From the NCBI GenBank assembly GCA_012033495.1, contig JAAUQT010000019.1, forward strand, positions 1 to 43,213: DNA of 43,213 nt, written 5' to 3'. Positions 25,703 to 35,242 of the stretch are shown in pieces; within the stretch, counting starts at the first letter, position 1; every line of letters starts with the position of its first letter. The notes beneath the pieces are model-generated. The model did not search any database and was not told the DNA's origin. It saw only the letters and a program-made list of their open reading frames with translations. The stretch is from Cyanobacteria bacterium RM1_2_2 (GTDB taxonomy: Bacteria > Cyanobacteriota > Cyanobacteriia > Elainellales > Elainellaceae). The translations under genes and the position numbers were made by a program.

Positions 25703-26409
25703 GGATTTTGCGACTCTGCCAACAGTTCTGCTCTGTACTTGAGGATGAATTCTGCAATCGTCAAATCGACTGGGGTTGTCACCTTCAGGTTGGTGTCTTC
25801 ACCCATCACAATTTTTACCGGCAGACCGCATTGCTCAAATAAAGCTGCATCGTCAGTGACTTCCCAGCCTAACCGCCTTCCTTCCTGATGGCAGTGGCGC
25901 AGCGTCTCGACATCAAACCCCTGTGGCGTTTGGGCGGCCCACAGGTTGCTGCGGTCGGGGGTCTGCTCGATGATTTGCGTTGCCGGATCAACAATTTTGA
26001 TCGTATCTTTGACGGGAACTGCTGCAATTAAGCCTTTACAGACTTCCAGCATGGCTCCGCAGCGCTCAAATAAGTCGGGGGTTGCCAAACATCTAGCACC
26101 GTCGTGGATCAGAACGTGCTTGGCATCGGCAGGTAAACCTTGCAGCCCGCAGTAGACCGATGCTTGGCGAGTTGCGCCGCCTTGAATGAACTGCACCTTG
26201 CCCTCTAAACCCAACTCCGCGACGATTTGCTTAAAATCTTGCCAGTCGTGAGGTTGCCCAATGATGCCAATCCATTCAATCGATGCTGCTGCCTGCGCTG
26301 CCCGTAGCGTCCAAGCGATCACAGACTGACCGAGTAAGGGCAACAGCAATTTATTACGACTACTGCCCATCCGCCGGCCCGATCCAGCAGCAGGAATTAA
26401 AAGATGCAC
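25699..26409 (-). CDS. ispD: 2-C-methyl-D-erythritol 4-phosphate cytidylyltransferase
   Basis: IspD of the MEP pathway, joining CTP and methylerythritol 4-phosphate to make CDP-methylerythritol. The 236-residue protein has '[20 protein letters not shown]' (CTP binding), '[13 protein letters not shown]', '[11 protein letters not shown]', '[12 protein letters not shown]', '[15 protein letters not shown]', '[10 protein letters not shown]' and '[14 protein letters not shown]', all as expected. The start ATG at 26409 gives the canonical N-terminus. The TAG stop at 25699-25701 lies in the tip of the R2 mobile element, so the final residues may have been changed by its insertion. It works together with IspF, encoded at 6717-7196. 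Confidence 0.96.
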   Translation of the reverse strand: MHLLIPAAGSGRRMGSSRNKLLLPLLGQSVIAWTLRAAQAAASIEWIGIIGQPHDWQDFKQIVAELGLEGKVQFIQGGATRQASVYCGLQGLPADAKHVLIHDGARCLATPDLFERCGAMLEVCKGLIAAVPVKDTIKIVDPATQIIEQTPDRSNLWAAQTPQGFDVETLRHCHQEGRRLGWEVTDDAALFEQCGLPVKIVMGEDTNLKVTTPVDLTIAEFILKYRAELLAESQNP

Positions 26410-26499
26410 GGCTCACCTCAACTCTGAGTTGCTCGTCTTCAATTTTGACTGAAAAGGGGACAGTGTAGCGATGTTTTATGAAACGTCAGGAGTTTGCAC

Positions 26500-26862
26500 C
26501 TACCGTAGCGGGAACTTTTTGTGCCAAGCGGTTTTCAAATCTGCCATCAGGTCAGTGTTGGAACGATGGGCTTCCCACTGTCCTGAAAAGGCTCGCCCAA
26601 TCTTCCAAGTGCCCGACATTGAGTTGGCATCTTCGGAAAGCGTGCCTGCATAGTCGATGGGGGTTGGTGATGAGGTGAGATAGCGCTTTGTAAATTGGAT
26701 ACGACGCCCCACAACTTCGCCGCTGATTTGAGCTTCTCCTAGGTAGTTATCGTCTAGAATGCTGCCGGTGAGCACATTGCCCCCTTGCGAAAATGTGGCC
26801 TCAAATCGCGTCTGCTGATCATTCTGCCAGTAGGTGCCAAGCCATGCCCCTGTGATGTCCAT
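26500..26862 (-). CDS. Conserved small beta-rich protein of unknown function
   Basis: A 120-residue protein of a conserved but unnamed type. It opens 'MDITGAWLGTYWQNDQQTRFEATF' and continues with alternating polar/hydrophobic strands ('GGNVLTGSILDDNYLGEAQISGEVVGRRIQFTKRY', 'YAGTLSEDANSMSGTWKIG...GQWEAHR'). This pattern of strands ending in G-x-W suggests a small barrel like lipocalins or YceI-type folds; that is inference. No signal peptide, so it is probably cytoplasmic. The ATG at 26862 is the natural start. Confidence 0.82.
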   Translation of the reverse strand: MDITGAWLGTYWQNDQQTRFEATFSQGGNVLTGSILDDNYLGEAQISGEVVGRRIQFTKRYLTSSPTPIDYAGTLSEDANSMSGTWKIGRAFSGQWEAHRSNTDLMADLKTAWHKKFPLR

Positions 26863-26918
26863 AACAGTTTTTCAGTGTTGAGTTGGGATTTTATAGCTGA
26901 GTATAGGTCAGTTTTGCC

Positions 26919-28460
26919 TTACGCCACATTCAGCCAGCGCAGAAGCAACAGTTCGGCTGTGAAAGTGATGCCACCTAGCAGAATGCAGGCTGGTAACGTC
27001 AGCACCCATGCCAGCAAAATATTTCTCACTGTGTTGCCCTGAATGCCTGACCCATTTGCGGTCATTGTGCCTGCGACGCCAGAAGCCAGAACATGGGTCG
27101 TGCTGACAGGTAGCCCAAACTGATCGGCTGCAAAAATGGTGCTCATGGCCACGAGTTCAGCCGATGCCCCTTGAGCATAGGTGAGGTGATCTTTGCCGAT
27201 CTTTTCGCCTACCGTCACCACAATTCGTTTCCAACCGACCATTGTGCCAATCCCCAGCGCGACGGCAACAGCCACCTTGACCCAAATTGGGATGAACTGA
27301 GTTAGGGTATTCAAATTTTGTCGATAGGTTTGTATTTCAGCGTTAATAGAATCCGGTATTTGATGTAAGCGCTCAAGTTTATTGAGTGAGGCTGAGATGA
27401 GGTAAATATCACTACGCAAATGTATTTTTTCTGACAGAGAAAGCGCCTCTAAAGCCGTAGTTTGAGTGAGAGTTGTAACAATCTCTTTTTGTTTTAAGCT
27501 GATTGCCGCTAAGGTATTCTCTGTTACTTCTCCAGTGGTTTTCAAAAACTGCGAAAGCTCGCATTCCGACTGTTCTACACTTAGCGTTTGGGCTGGAGAG
27601 AGTTGTATATTCGCAGCCTCTAACGCCACCATTGCTTCTGAAGCGGCGGTTAGCTGCTCGATCGCGGCTGGCGCGAGGTTGAGGTTGAGGGCATAGAGTC
27701 CGGGCAAAATTCCGACGAGAATCAGCATGATCAAGCCCATGCCTTTCTGACCATCATTGGAACCGTGGGCAAAACTGACGCCTGTGCAGGTGAGAATCAG
27801 TAAACCTCGAATCCAAATGGGCGGCGACGCTTCGCCTTCTGGCGCTTCGTAAAGCGCAGGTTGCGGTAAGAGCGTTTTGGTCAGTAAAAGCAGCAGGGCA
27901 GCCCCGACAAAACCGATCAGCGGCGAAGTCAGCAGCGACACAAACACTTCTTGCGTTTTTGCCCAATTGACACCTTCACCAAATTCAGCCCCAGAGCTAA
28001 GCAGCGAGTGAGCGACGCCAACGCCCATAATCGAGCCGATTAACGTGTGCGAACTAGAGGCAGGCAGCCCCAGATACCAAGTGCCCAGATTCCAACCCAT
28101 CGCTGAGATGAGCAGGGCAAACACCATCGCAAATCCGGCTCCCGACCCGACGTTCAGCACCAGTTCGGCAGGCAATAGGGCAACGACGCTAAAAGCCACC
28201 GTTCCCGTGGAAGTGAGGACGCCAGCCAAATTCCATAAGCCCGACCAAATCACCGCCGGAACGGGTTTGAGGCTATGGGTGTAAATCACCGTGGCGACGG
28301 CATTGGCAGTGTCATGAAACCCATTGACAAACTCAAAACTGAGTGCCAAACCGACTGCCAGCAGCAGGAAGGCTCCGCTGGCAAGGGTGAGATATTCGCC
28401 GAGATATTCGCCGAGATATTCGCCGAGATATTCACTGAGATATTCGCCGAACTGTTGCAT
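26919..28460 (-). CDS. PiT-family inorganic phosphate transporter
   Basis: A 513-residue membrane permease of the PiT family, low-affinity phosphate (or metal-phosphate) symport across the cytoplasmic membrane. The two inverted PHO4 halves are clear: 'FVNGFHDTANAVATVIYTHS' and 'GLPASSSHTLIGSIMGVGVA' in the first, then 'SFAHGSNDGQKGMGLIMLI' and 'GLPVSTTHVLASGVAGTM' in the second. Between the halves lies a long cytoplasmic loop of about 130 residues (about 275-400). The N-terminus is unusual: five 12-bp units right after the start codon encode repeated GEYL. The true start could lie after the repeat, but no better ATG is evident. Confidence 0.92.
   Translation of the reverse strand: MQQFGEYLSEYLGEYLGEYLGEYLTLASGAFLLLAVGLALSFEFVNGFHDTANAVATVIYTHSLKPVPAVIWSGLWNLAGVLTSTGTVAFSVVALLPAELVLNVGSGAGFAMVFALLISAMGWNLGTWYLGLPASSSHTLIGSIMGVGVAHSLLSSGAEFGEGVNWAKTQEVFVSLLTSPLIGFVGAALLLLLTKTLLPQPALYEAPEGEASPPIWIRGLLILTCTGVSFAHGSNDGQKGMGLIMLILVGILPGLYALNLNLAPAAIEQLTAASEAMVALEAANIQLSPAQTLSVEQSECELSQFLKTTGEVTENTLAAISLKQKEIVTTLTQTTALEALSLSEKIHLRSDIYLISASLNKLERLHQIPDSINAEIQTYRQNLNTLTQFIPIWVKVAVAVALGIGTMVGWKRIVVTVGEKIGKDHLTYAQGASAELVAMSTIFAADQFGLPVSTTHVLASGVAGTMTANGSGIQGNTVRNILLAWVLTLPACILLGGITFTAELLLLRWLNVA
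28389..28448 (-). repeat. In-frame 12-bp tandem repeat at the start of the PiT gene (5 units)
   Basis: Five units of GAGATATTCGCC (plus-strand reading), one with two changes, encoding GEYL/SEYL immediately before the first membrane helix. Confidence 0.92.
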
Positions 28461-28524
28461 CTAACTTTCTATATTGCGTCCACATGCTCTGTTTTGGCGC
28501 TCACTTCAGCGTCCTGATGGGATG

Positions 28525-29640
28525 TTAAGGCAGGGTAGGGCTTTTGTAAAAAGGGCGCTTCACAACAGTAGCAGGATAGAGTTTGCCGCGAATTTCTACC
28601 TCTAGCGGTTGGCTGAGTTTGGCGAAGTCGGTGTCAACGTAGGCGAGGGCAATTGGATAACCCAACGTGGGCGATAGCGTGCCGCTGGTGATTTTACCTA
28701 CCGTGATGCCGTGGTGGATAACTGGATAATCGTGTCGCGCAATGTTACGCCCTTCCAGCCGCAGCCCAACCAGACGGCGAGAGACTCCGGCTTGCTTTTG
28801 GGCTTCCAGCACTGAGCGCCCGATAAAGTCACCCACGCGGTCTAAATGCACCAGCCAACCGAGTCCGGCTTCCAGCGGAGTCGTTGTGTCGTCGATATCC
28901 TGACCATACAGTGCCATTGCGGCTTCCAGTCGGAGCGTGTCTCGTGCGCCTAGCCCGCAAGGAACCACGCCCGCCAGCACTAACGCCTGCCACAGTGCTT
29001 GCCCTACTGCTGGATCAACCATGATCTCGAAGCCATCTTCGCCCGTGTAGCCTGTTCTGGCGAGGAAAGCAGGACTGCCCAAGACGGTTCCTTCTAGATG
29101 CCCGAAGCGCGGAATTGCCGATAAGTCTTCTTTGACCAATGCCTGTAAACTCGCCACTGCCAGCGGCCCCTGAATCGCCAACAGCGCTTTTGCTGCTGAG
29201 AGATCCTGAAACTGGGTTGGGGTGGCGTCAAGGTGCGACAATAGCCAATCTTTGTCTTTGCTGAGGGTGGCTGCATTCACAATCGTCATCACCCGCTGTG
29301 CGCCAGATTCATCAGTGCCCTGATAGTAGATAATCAGGTCATCAATGATGCCGGCAGTGGGGTTGAGCAAAACTGTGTACTGGGCTTCTCCTGCCTTGAG
29401 TCGGCTCAAATCTGACGGGACAAGCACCTGAAGCTGAGCCAGCAAATTTTTGCCCTGCAAAAAAAACTTGCCCATGTGGGAGATATCAAACAGCCCTGAT
29501 TGCTGCCGTACTGCCTGATGTTCTTTAGTGATGCCAACATACTGTACAGGCATTTCCCAGCCGGAAAACGGCACCATGCGGGCATTCAGGCGGGTGTGAA
29601 TCGCGTAAAAAGGAGTGCGAAAAAGATCCGGTGAGGTCAT
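28525..29640 (-). CDS. gcvT: Glycine cleavage system aminomethyltransferase (T protein)
   Basis: The T protein of the glycine cleavage system: takes the aminomethyl group from the lipoyl H protein, releases ammonia and makes 5,10-methylene-THF. It matters in photorespiratory glycine recycling. The 371-residue length is standard. Motifs are '[13 protein letters not shown]' near the start, '[14 protein letters not shown]', '[10 protein letters not shown]', '[14 protein letters not shown]' and '[21 protein letters not shown]'. The methylene-THF it makes is the substrate of MetF, encoded 11 kb away here. The gcvH and gcvP genes are not in the window. Confidence 0.95.
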   Translation of the reverse strand: MTSPDLFRTPFYAIHTRLNARMVPFSGWEMPVQYVGITKEHQAVRQQSGLFDISHMGKFFLQGKNLLAQLQVLVPSDLSRLKAGEAQYTVLLNPTAGIIDDLIIYYQGTDESGAQRVMTIVNAATLSKDKDWLLSHLDATPTQFQDLSAAKALLAIQGPLAVASLQALVKEDLSAIPRFGHLEGTVLGSPAFLARTGYTGEDGFEIMVDPAVGQALWQALVLAGVVPCGLGARDTLRLEAAMALYGQDIDDTTTPLEAGLGWLVHLDRVGDFIGRSVLEAQKQAGVSRRLVGLRLEGRNIARHDYPVIHHGITVGKITSGTLSPTLGYPIALAYVDTDFAKLSQPLEVEIRGKLYPATVVKRPFYKSPTLP

Positions 29641-29695
29641 GTTGGGGCACGGTTAACAGGTATCGAGCTAGGCAGGGGGATTTCCAGAGGGATTT

Positions 29696-30685
29696 CTACG
29701 GGCGAAAGGTTGGCTTTACCACAAAATCACTGGACTCAACCGGTTTGAATGCCAGTGCCAGCACGCTTTTCCAGGTAGCTAAATTGCTGGGCATCGTCAT
29801 CACCGAGCGCATTCCAGTAGATAGCGCTTGCCATTTTTGTCCTGCCTGATGTTCATACCAGGCCCGCCAGAGTAGGAATTTTTGAATGTGTTGAGCCGCT
29901 GACATCGGGCGAGAGGTGGAAGATTTGGGTGGCAGGGGTGGGTTGCCGCGTTGTAAGGCATCTAACCCGGCAGTCTGACGCTGCACCTGAAATTCTCGCG
30001 CAACGGCATCGAAGAACTCTCGTTCGGAGGAACTTTTGGTGTGGGTAATGGAAGCGCGATGCAGGCGGTAGTAGTAATACACGCCCGGTTGATACCACAC
30101 GCGGCAAACTTCACCAAGGCGCAACTGAAGGTCAATATCTTCGCCAGTGGCAAAGTAAGGACGGAAGCCACCCAACGATCGCAGCACTTCTGTCCGAATC
30201 GCGTAGGTGCATAAATGCGTTCGAGCAAAACCAGCACACAGTTCGGCGGTGATTTCTTCTGGAAAGGGGCTGTCGTCAAAACAGACAAGTTCTGATCCGC
30301 GTGGATCAATGGCTGCATAGCCGCCGCAGACTGCATCAAATTCTGGATTTTGGCTGAGCCACCGTACCTGTTGAGCAATTCGGTAAGCCGGATAAAGGTC
30401 ATCTGCGTCGCACCGTACCACAAACTGCCCGCGAGCGGCTGCCAGTCCTGTATTGAGAGCATCGGCAATGCCTTTGCCTAAGTTATCGACTAAACGAATG
30501 CGAGCATCGGTCAACTTGCGGACTTCGTTCAGCGAACCATCTGTGGAACCATCGTTCACCACGATTACATCTAGGTCTGCATCCTGCTCTTTTAGGATTG
30601 AAGATAAGGCATCAAAGATGTAGCGCTCAGCATTGTAGACTGGCACAATCACACTAACAGGCAGCGTTTGTTTGGTTTGCACCAC
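29696..30685 (-). CDS. GT2-type glycosyltransferase
   Basis: A 329-residue family-2 (GT-A fold) glycosyltransferase that would add sugars from a nucleotide donor to a polysaccharide or glycoprotein precursor at the membrane. Visible are 'VSVIVPVYNAERYIFDALSSIL', 'VIVVNDGSTDGS', and the metal-binding DxD in 'RCDADDLYPAYRIAQQ', then 'GEDIDLQLRLGEV' (catalytic ED). No membrane helices. The start is one of two adjacent GTG codons (30685 or 30682). It sits just upstream of gcvT but in a separate role. Confidence 0.9.
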   Translation of the reverse strand: MVQTKQTLPVSVIVPVYNAERYIFDALSSILKEQDADLDVIVVNDGSTDGSLNEVRKLTDARIRLVDNLGKGIADALNTGLAAARGQFVVRCDADDLYPAYRIAQQVRWLSQNPEFDAVCGGYAAIDPRGSELVCFDDSPFPEEITAELCAGFARTHLCTYAIRTEVLRSLGGFRPYFATGEDIDLQLRLGEVCRVWYQPGVYYYYRLHRASITHTKSSSEREFFDAVAREFQVQRQTAGLDALQRGNPPLPPKSSTSRPMSAAQHIQKFLLWRAWYEHQAGQKWQALSTGMRSVMTMPSNLATWKSVLALAFKPVESSDFVVKPTFRP

Positions 30686-30944
30686 TAACCCTATTCCTTT
30701 TGCTAGCGACTAACGAGGCACTCGAATAACATTCTTGAACAGCATCGAAGACTAGGCGAAAACAGTCAAAAGAATTTGTAAAGCTAGTAAAGCACAAACT
30801 GTACTCGATCACTGTGATTTTATGCAACTCGCTTTAGAACAATTGCCGCTGTGTATTCGCCTCTTTGGGCAGATCCCACCAGCATAAATTTCACCCACAC
30901 AAGATGAACCTGCTCTAAATTGATTTCTAGAAACAGCTTGACCG

Positions 30945-30971
30945 TGATATATGCTAGTCATAGATATATCA
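30945..30971. promoter_or_regulatory. 8-bp palindrome in a gene-free stretch
   Basis: TGATATAT and ATATATCA, perfect inverted repeats separated by 11 bases, in the otherwise featureless stretch between the GT2 start and the terminator at 31041. It could be an operator for the leftward GT2 gene 260 bases away, but nothing confirms it. Confidence 0.25.
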
Positions 30972-31040
30972 GTCTTAAATGCTTCACGAATGCAAGATCG
31001 CCAGAATTTTCAAAATTCCAGCGATTTGAATGGCTAAACC

Positions 31041-31071
31041 AAAAAAGGGAGCCGCTTCAGCAACTCCCTTT
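31041..31071 (-). terminator. Rho-independent terminator downstream of the response regulator
   Basis: On the minus strand AAAGGGAG and CTCCCTTT form an 8-bp stem around a 12-base loop, followed by a T-run. It fits the end of the leftward response-regulator transcript, about 200 bases after its stop. Confidence 0.75.
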
Positions 31072-31185
31072 CTTCGAGTGATTTTAAGTCATCCTTAATC
31101 GATGGCAAGTCCTAAATCGATCCATTCCTGATTCAACATGACACTAGAAAAGTGGCGCTGAGCAACCGTTGCTCGTGGTCTGTGG

Positions 31186-31224
31186 AGCCGAAACGCATCT
31201 GACCGTTCATTCTGTCCATTTACT
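31186..31224. repeat. Dispersed 39-bp repeat R3, copy 2
   Basis: Same core as 20213-20251, with six differences in 39 positions. It lies between the response regulator stop and its terminator, so it would be transcribed in that gene's 3' untranslated end. Confidence 0.8.
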
Positions 31225-31271
31225 GATTACCCACAAACCGACTACATCTTTGACAGAATAGTATAGATGTA

Positions 31272-31670
31272 CTATTCTTTCGGGAGCAGCGCCATAATTT
31301 GATCGACAAACTGCTGATGATCCACCACTGGCTTCGAGATATAATCGTCGGCTCCGCTCTGCTGAAGGAAATTTTCTCGGTCGCCTTCCATTGCGTGAGC
31401 CGTGACCAAAATAATCGGTAAATTCTCGGTTCGCGGATCAGATTTCAGCATTTGGGTAATTTTAATGCCGTCCACTGGCTTACCCTGGTAGATGCTATGA
31501 GAGAGCGAAACATCCATTAAGATGATGTCTGCCTCTCGTGCCTGGGCAATTTGCATCACCTCATCGACGTTTTCAGTGTGTTTGACTTCTAGTCCGCCGC
31601 GTTTCGTCAAAATTTTGGAAAACACGCGGGCGTTGATCAAATCATCTTCAACGATCAAAACCGTTTTCAT
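31272..31670 (-). CDS. Single-domain response regulator (CheY-like)
   Basis: A 132-residue receiver domain with no output domain, so it signals by protein contact. Conserved residues are the acidic pair D9/D10 ('VEDDLINAR'), phospho-acceptor D53 ('LMDVSLS'), T90 ('LVTAHA') and K113 ('SKPV'). No histidine kinase lies nearby. It is divergent from the topoisomerase gene, about 200 bases apart. Confidence 0.93.
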   Translation of the reverse strand: MKTVLIVEDDLINARVFSKILTKRGGLEVKHTENVDEVMQIAQAREADIILMDVSLSHSIYQGKPVDGIKITQMLKSDPRTENLPIILVTAHAMEGDRENFLQQSGADDYISKPVVDHQQFVDQIMALLPKE

Positions 31671-31872
31671 AATCCCTTAACCTAGTTACCTAATCTCAGA
31701 ATGGACATCGATTATGTCTTCCAGCACTTTTCAATTGAGTAATACTGTGAAATTACTGTGAAATGTATCTTAGAGTTGCCACTCGTGATATCACGCTAGA
31801 GCATACCACCCTGGATGACAACCCCTAAACCCTGGAAACCACTGCCTCAAGTATTGCAAAGGAAACGAACTC

Positions 31873-34374
31873 ATGGCTGAACAGTTAAACATTCTTTCTT
31901 CGGGACAGGTGATTCCCACCGCCCTCCACCTCGAAGTGCAGCGCTCATATCTTGAATATGCCATGAGTGTGATTGTTGGGCGCGCTTTACCCGATGTCCG
32001 CGATGGGCTGAAACCCGTGCATCGCCGCATTTTGTATGCCATGCATGAGCTAGGGTTAACCCCCGATCGCCCCTATCGCAAATGTGCCCGCGTGGTGGGA
32101 GACGTGTTGGGTAAATACCATCCGCACGGTGATCAGGCAGTCTACGATGCGCTGGTGCGAATGGTGCAAGACTTTTCCAGCCGCTATCCCCTGCTGCAAG
32201 GGCACGGCAACTTCGGCTCGGTAGATGACGACCCGCCGGCTGCCATGCGCTACACCGAAACCCGCTTGGCTCCAGTTGGCAATGAGGCGCTGCTCTCGGA
32301 AATTGGCGAAGCGACGGTAGACTTTATCGGCAACTTTGACAATTCGCAGCAAGAACCCGTTGTGTTGCCGGCCCAACTGCCGTTTTTGTTGCTGAATGGC
32401 TGTTCTGGCATTGCCGTTGGTATGGCCACCAACATTCCGCCCCATAATTTAGGCGAAATCATCGACGGGTTGATTGCCCTGATCGATCGACCCGATTTAC
32501 CCGATAGTGAGCTATTCAAGCTGATTCCGGCTCCCGACTTTCCCACGGGCGGCGAAATTATTAGCACCAGCGGCATTCAGGATGCCTACACTACGGGGCG
32601 CGGCAGCATCACAGTGCGGGGCGTGTCTAACCTGGAAGAAGTGAACATCGGGCGGGGGCGGCATCGGCGCACGGCTTGGGTGATTACGGAACTGCCGTTT
32701 CAGGTGAACAAAGCCGCTTGGATCGAAAAAATTGCTGAACTGGTGAACCAAGGACGCATTGAGGGAATTGCAGATATTCGGGACGAAAGCGATCGGGACG
32801 GAATGCGCGTGGTGATTGAACTACGCCGGGAAGCCCAACCCGATCTGATCCTCGACAAGCTCTACAAGCTCACGCCGCTGCAAATCAACTTTGGCGTAAT
32901 TTTGCTTGCCCTCGCTGACGGTCAGCCTCGCCAAATGCCGCTGCGGGAATTGTTACAGCACTTCCTTACCTTCCGCGAAGAAACGCTGACCCGCCAATAT
33001 AGCCACGAATTGGGCAAGTCGGAAGCGCGGGCCCATGTGCTAGAAGGCTTACTGTCTGCTTTAGACCAACTGGATGCCATCATTGACATTCTGCGTCGAT
33101 CGCCGGATGGCGGTACTGCAAAAGCCCGGATGCAGGAGCGGTTTGGGTTTAGCGAGCGCCAATCTAGTGCAATCTTATCCATGCCGCTCAGCCGCCTGAC
33201 TGGGTTAGAACGCCAGAAACTACAGGATGAATACGACGAGCTAACGACTCGCATGGCAGAACTGCAACGGCTGTTAGACAACCGGAAGGAATTGCTGAAA
33301 GCCCTGAAAAAAGACCTGCGTGCGCTGAAGAAAAAATTTGCCGACCCGCGCCGCACCCATGTGTTAACTCAGGAAGAACGGGCCGAAGAATCCGCCAAAA
33401 TTGCCGAAATTGTGGCGGAGGAAGAAGCTGCCGAGCAGGAAGTTATCCTGGAGTTGACCCACAAAGGCTATGTGCGCCGCTATTCTCCTAAGGCGTTTCA
33501 GCGACGACAAGAGCGGGCTGAGCAAGAGACTAGCGTTGAAAACGGAGATTTTGTGATTCAGGTAGAAGAAGCCACTACGCAGCAAGAGCTATTGGTGCTG
33601 ACTCGCAGTGGCAAAGCCTTCACCGTCAATATCGCCGATATTCCCGTCACAGTGCGGCAGTCGAAAGGAACGCCATTGGTGGGACTGCTGCCCGCCTCGC
33701 TTCAAGGCGCTCCAGAGGCAATCGCGGCGCAATTTGTCATTTCTGATGAGGTTGCCGATTTGGATCTGATTATGCTGACCACCCAGGGGCGGATCAAACG
33801 CCTGCCGCTAAGCGAGTTTCAAAACATCAGTGGACGAGGACTCACGGCTCTGAAACTCAAAGACGGCGATGAGTTGCAGTTTGCCACCCTGGCTGCCCCC
33901 GACGAACACCTGATGCTCGCCACCTCCACCGGACGGGTGTTGCGGTTGGTGATTACCGATCAGGAAGTGCCAATAATGAGCCGTACTGCTCAAGGTCAAC
34001 AGGCAGTCCGATTGGGCAAGCAAGAAAAACTGGTCAGTTGCGTGGTGCTCAACACAGATGATGAGTTGCTGCTGATTACGGCACAGGGCTACGTGAAGCG
34101 GCTACGGCTCCAGTCGATTCGCCTAACCCATCGAGGCGAACTCGGCACTTACGCAATTCAGTTTGCCACTAAAGCTGATGTATTGATTGGCGCTGCGCCT
34201 GCCCTCCCCGGCTCGGAAGTCACCGTGCTGACCGATGGGGATCAGTTGCTCCACGTTGATGTAGATAGTGTTGAGATGGGGGGCAAAGACGGAACTGGGC
34301 ATCGAGTCGTTAAGCTCGCCAGAAAGGAAAAGATTGTCGAAATTTGCAGCCTAGAAGTGCGGGAAGAAGTATAA
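31873..34374 (+). CDS. gyrA: Type IIA DNA topoisomerase subunit A (GyrA/ParC-like)
   Basis: An 833-residue A subunit of gyrase or topoisomerase IV, which cuts and rejoins both DNA strands. The N-terminal breakage domain has '[21 protein letters not shown]', the quinolone-determining region '[18 protein letters not shown]', and the catalytic tyrosine Y127 in 'AMRYTE' with R126. Q88 occupies the position of E. coli Ser83. The C-terminal beta-pinwheel shows six strand-pair repeats ('GYVKRLRL', 'GRIKRLPL' and others), but the gyrase-specific GyrA box (QRRGGKG) is only seen as a degenerate 'THRGELG'. That hints at the ParC-like paralogue cyanobacteria often carry, rather than true GyrA. The B subunit is not in the window. 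Confidence 0.93.
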   Translation: MAEQLNILSSGQVIPTALHLEVQRSYLEYAMSVIVGRALPDVRDGLKPVHRRILYAMHELGLTPDRPYRKCARVVGDVLGKYHPHGDQAVYDALVRMVQDFSSRYPLLQGHGNFGSVDDDPPAAMRYTETRLAPVGNEALLSEIGEATVDFIGNFDNSQQEPVVLPAQLPFLLLNGCSGIAVGMATNIPPHNLGEIIDGLIALIDRPDLPDSELFKLIPAPDFPTGGEIISTSGIQDAYTTGRGSITVRGVSNLEEVNIGRGRHRRTAWVITELPFQVNKAAWIEKIAELVNQGRIEGIADIRDESDRDGMRVVIELRREAQPDLILDKLYKLTPLQINFGVILLALADGQPRQMPLRELLQHFLTFREETLTRQYSHELGKSEARAHVLEGLLSALDQLDAIIDILRRSPDGGTAKARMQERFGFSERQSSAILSMPLSRLTGLERQKLQDEYDELTTRMAELQRLLDNRKELLKALKKDLRALKKKFADPRRTHVLTQEERAEESAKIAEIVAEEEAAEQEVILELTHKGYVRRYSPKAFQRRQERAEQETSVENGDFVIQVEEATTQQELLVLTRSGKAFTVNIADIPVTVRQSKGTPLVGLLPASLQGAPEAIAAQFVISDEVADLDLIMLTTQGRIKRLPLSEFQNISGRGLTALKLKDGDELQFATLAAPDEHLMLATSTGRVLRLVITDQEVPIMSRTAQGQQAVRLGKQEKLVSCVVLNTDDELLLITAQGYVKRLRLQSIRLTHRGELGTYAIQFATKADVLIGAAPALPGSEVTVLTDGDQLLHVDVDSVEMGGKDGTGHRVVKLARKEKIVEICSLEVREEV

Positions 34375-34464
34375 AAAAGCTAGTTTTTCAGCCCAGACTG
34401 GTGAAGCTCCCACAAGAACGGGAACTCTAAGCACTACAACAAGTTGTTACTTGAACCACCTCTG

Positions 34465-34491
34465 CCTCTTGCTTTTGCAGGAGGTTTTTTT
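34465..34491 (+). terminator. Rho-independent terminator of the topoisomerase gene
   Basis: CCTCTTGC and GCAGGAGG form an 8-bp stem (one G-T pair) around TTTT, followed by seven T. It lies about 90 bases after the stop. Confidence 0.85.
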
Positions 34492-34602
34492 GTGGCAATT
34501 CAGACTTTGAACCCACCGAATTGCCTCACCGGGGGAATTTATGACGTTTAATTCAATTGCCTGCCCTGGGAGAATCACGTAAGTAAAAACAATAACAAGG
34601 TG

Positions 34603-34626
34603 CTGAATTTAACCTAATTAATTCAG
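34603..34626. promoter_or_regulatory. Inverted repeat upstream of the Lrp-type gene
   Basis: CTGAATT and AATTCAG with a 10-base AT-rich spacer, about 125 bases before the Lrp-type start. Lrp/AsnC proteins often bind AT-rich palindromes in their own promoters; this role is inference. Confidence 0.35.
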
Positions 34627-34749
34627 TGATATGGTAAGAAAAATCGAATCAAAACTTTCTGAGAAGCTGAACTTCTAAAAATAAGGCTAGGCTCACAAAA
34701 ACATTATAAAATTAAGTTAAATCTAGAAAAACTTGATTTTACCAAGAAA

Positions 34750-35211
34750 ATGAGCTTAGATGAGATTGATTCTAAAGTGATTCAGCATTTGATGGCTCAA
34801 GGCCGGATCACCTGGTCAGAACTGGCAAGCTTGCTAGAACTGTCGGCTCCGGCAGCGGCTGATCGAGTTCGGCGGTTGGAAGAACGCAACGTGATTCAAG
34901 GCTACGCGGCTCAAATCAATCCAGAAGCAGTCGGCTGCGCACTCACAGCATTTATTGCAGTCAGCTTGGGACAGGCTGAGCATCGGGCGGCTTTTCTGCA
35001 AAAAGTGGGTGAGTTACCTGAAATTCAGGAGTGTCATCATGTCACAGGCGAAGACGACTACTGGCTGAAAGTCCGCTGCCGCCACACCAAAGACCTAGAG
35101 CGGTTGGTCAGCGAAGAACTCAAAGGGCTAGCAGGCGTGCTCAAAACCCGCACCACCATCGTTCTATCCACTGCCAAAGAAACTACCGCTCTGCCGCTCC
35201 ACCGCGCCTAA
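34750..35211 (+). CDS. Lrp/AsnC-family transcriptional regulator
   Basis: A 153-residue feast/famine regulator that would sense an amino acid or small effector. The N-terminal helix-turn-helix is 'LMAQGRITWSELASLLELSAPAAADRVRRLEERNVI'; the C-terminal RAM (ligand) domain is 'FIAVSLGQAEHRAAFLQKV...EIQECHHVTGEDDYWLKVRC'. The next gene on the same strand, 31 bases downstream, encodes a LysE-type exporter, so an effector-regulated amino-acid export pair is likely (by analogy with Lrp- or LysG-controlled exporters). Upstream is a palindrome that could be its operator. Confidence 0.93.
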   Translation: MSLDEIDSKVIQHLMAQGRITWSELASLLELSAPAAADRVRRLEERNVIQGYAAQINPEAVGCALTAFIAVSLGQAEHRAAFLQKVGELPEIQECHHVTGEDDYWLKVRCRHTKDLERLVSEELKGLAGVLKTRTTIVLSTAKETTALPLHRA

Positions 35212-35216
35212 GCCGG

Positions 35217-35242
35217 ATCTCCCCCATCTCCCCCATCTCCCT
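35217..35242 (+). repeat. 9-bp tandem repeat directly before the LysE-type start codon
   Basis: Nearly three units of ATCTCCCCC end at the base before the ATG at 35243. There is no purine-rich Shine-Dalgarno in this position, so translation may depend on coupling to the Lrp gene. Confidence 0.8.
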
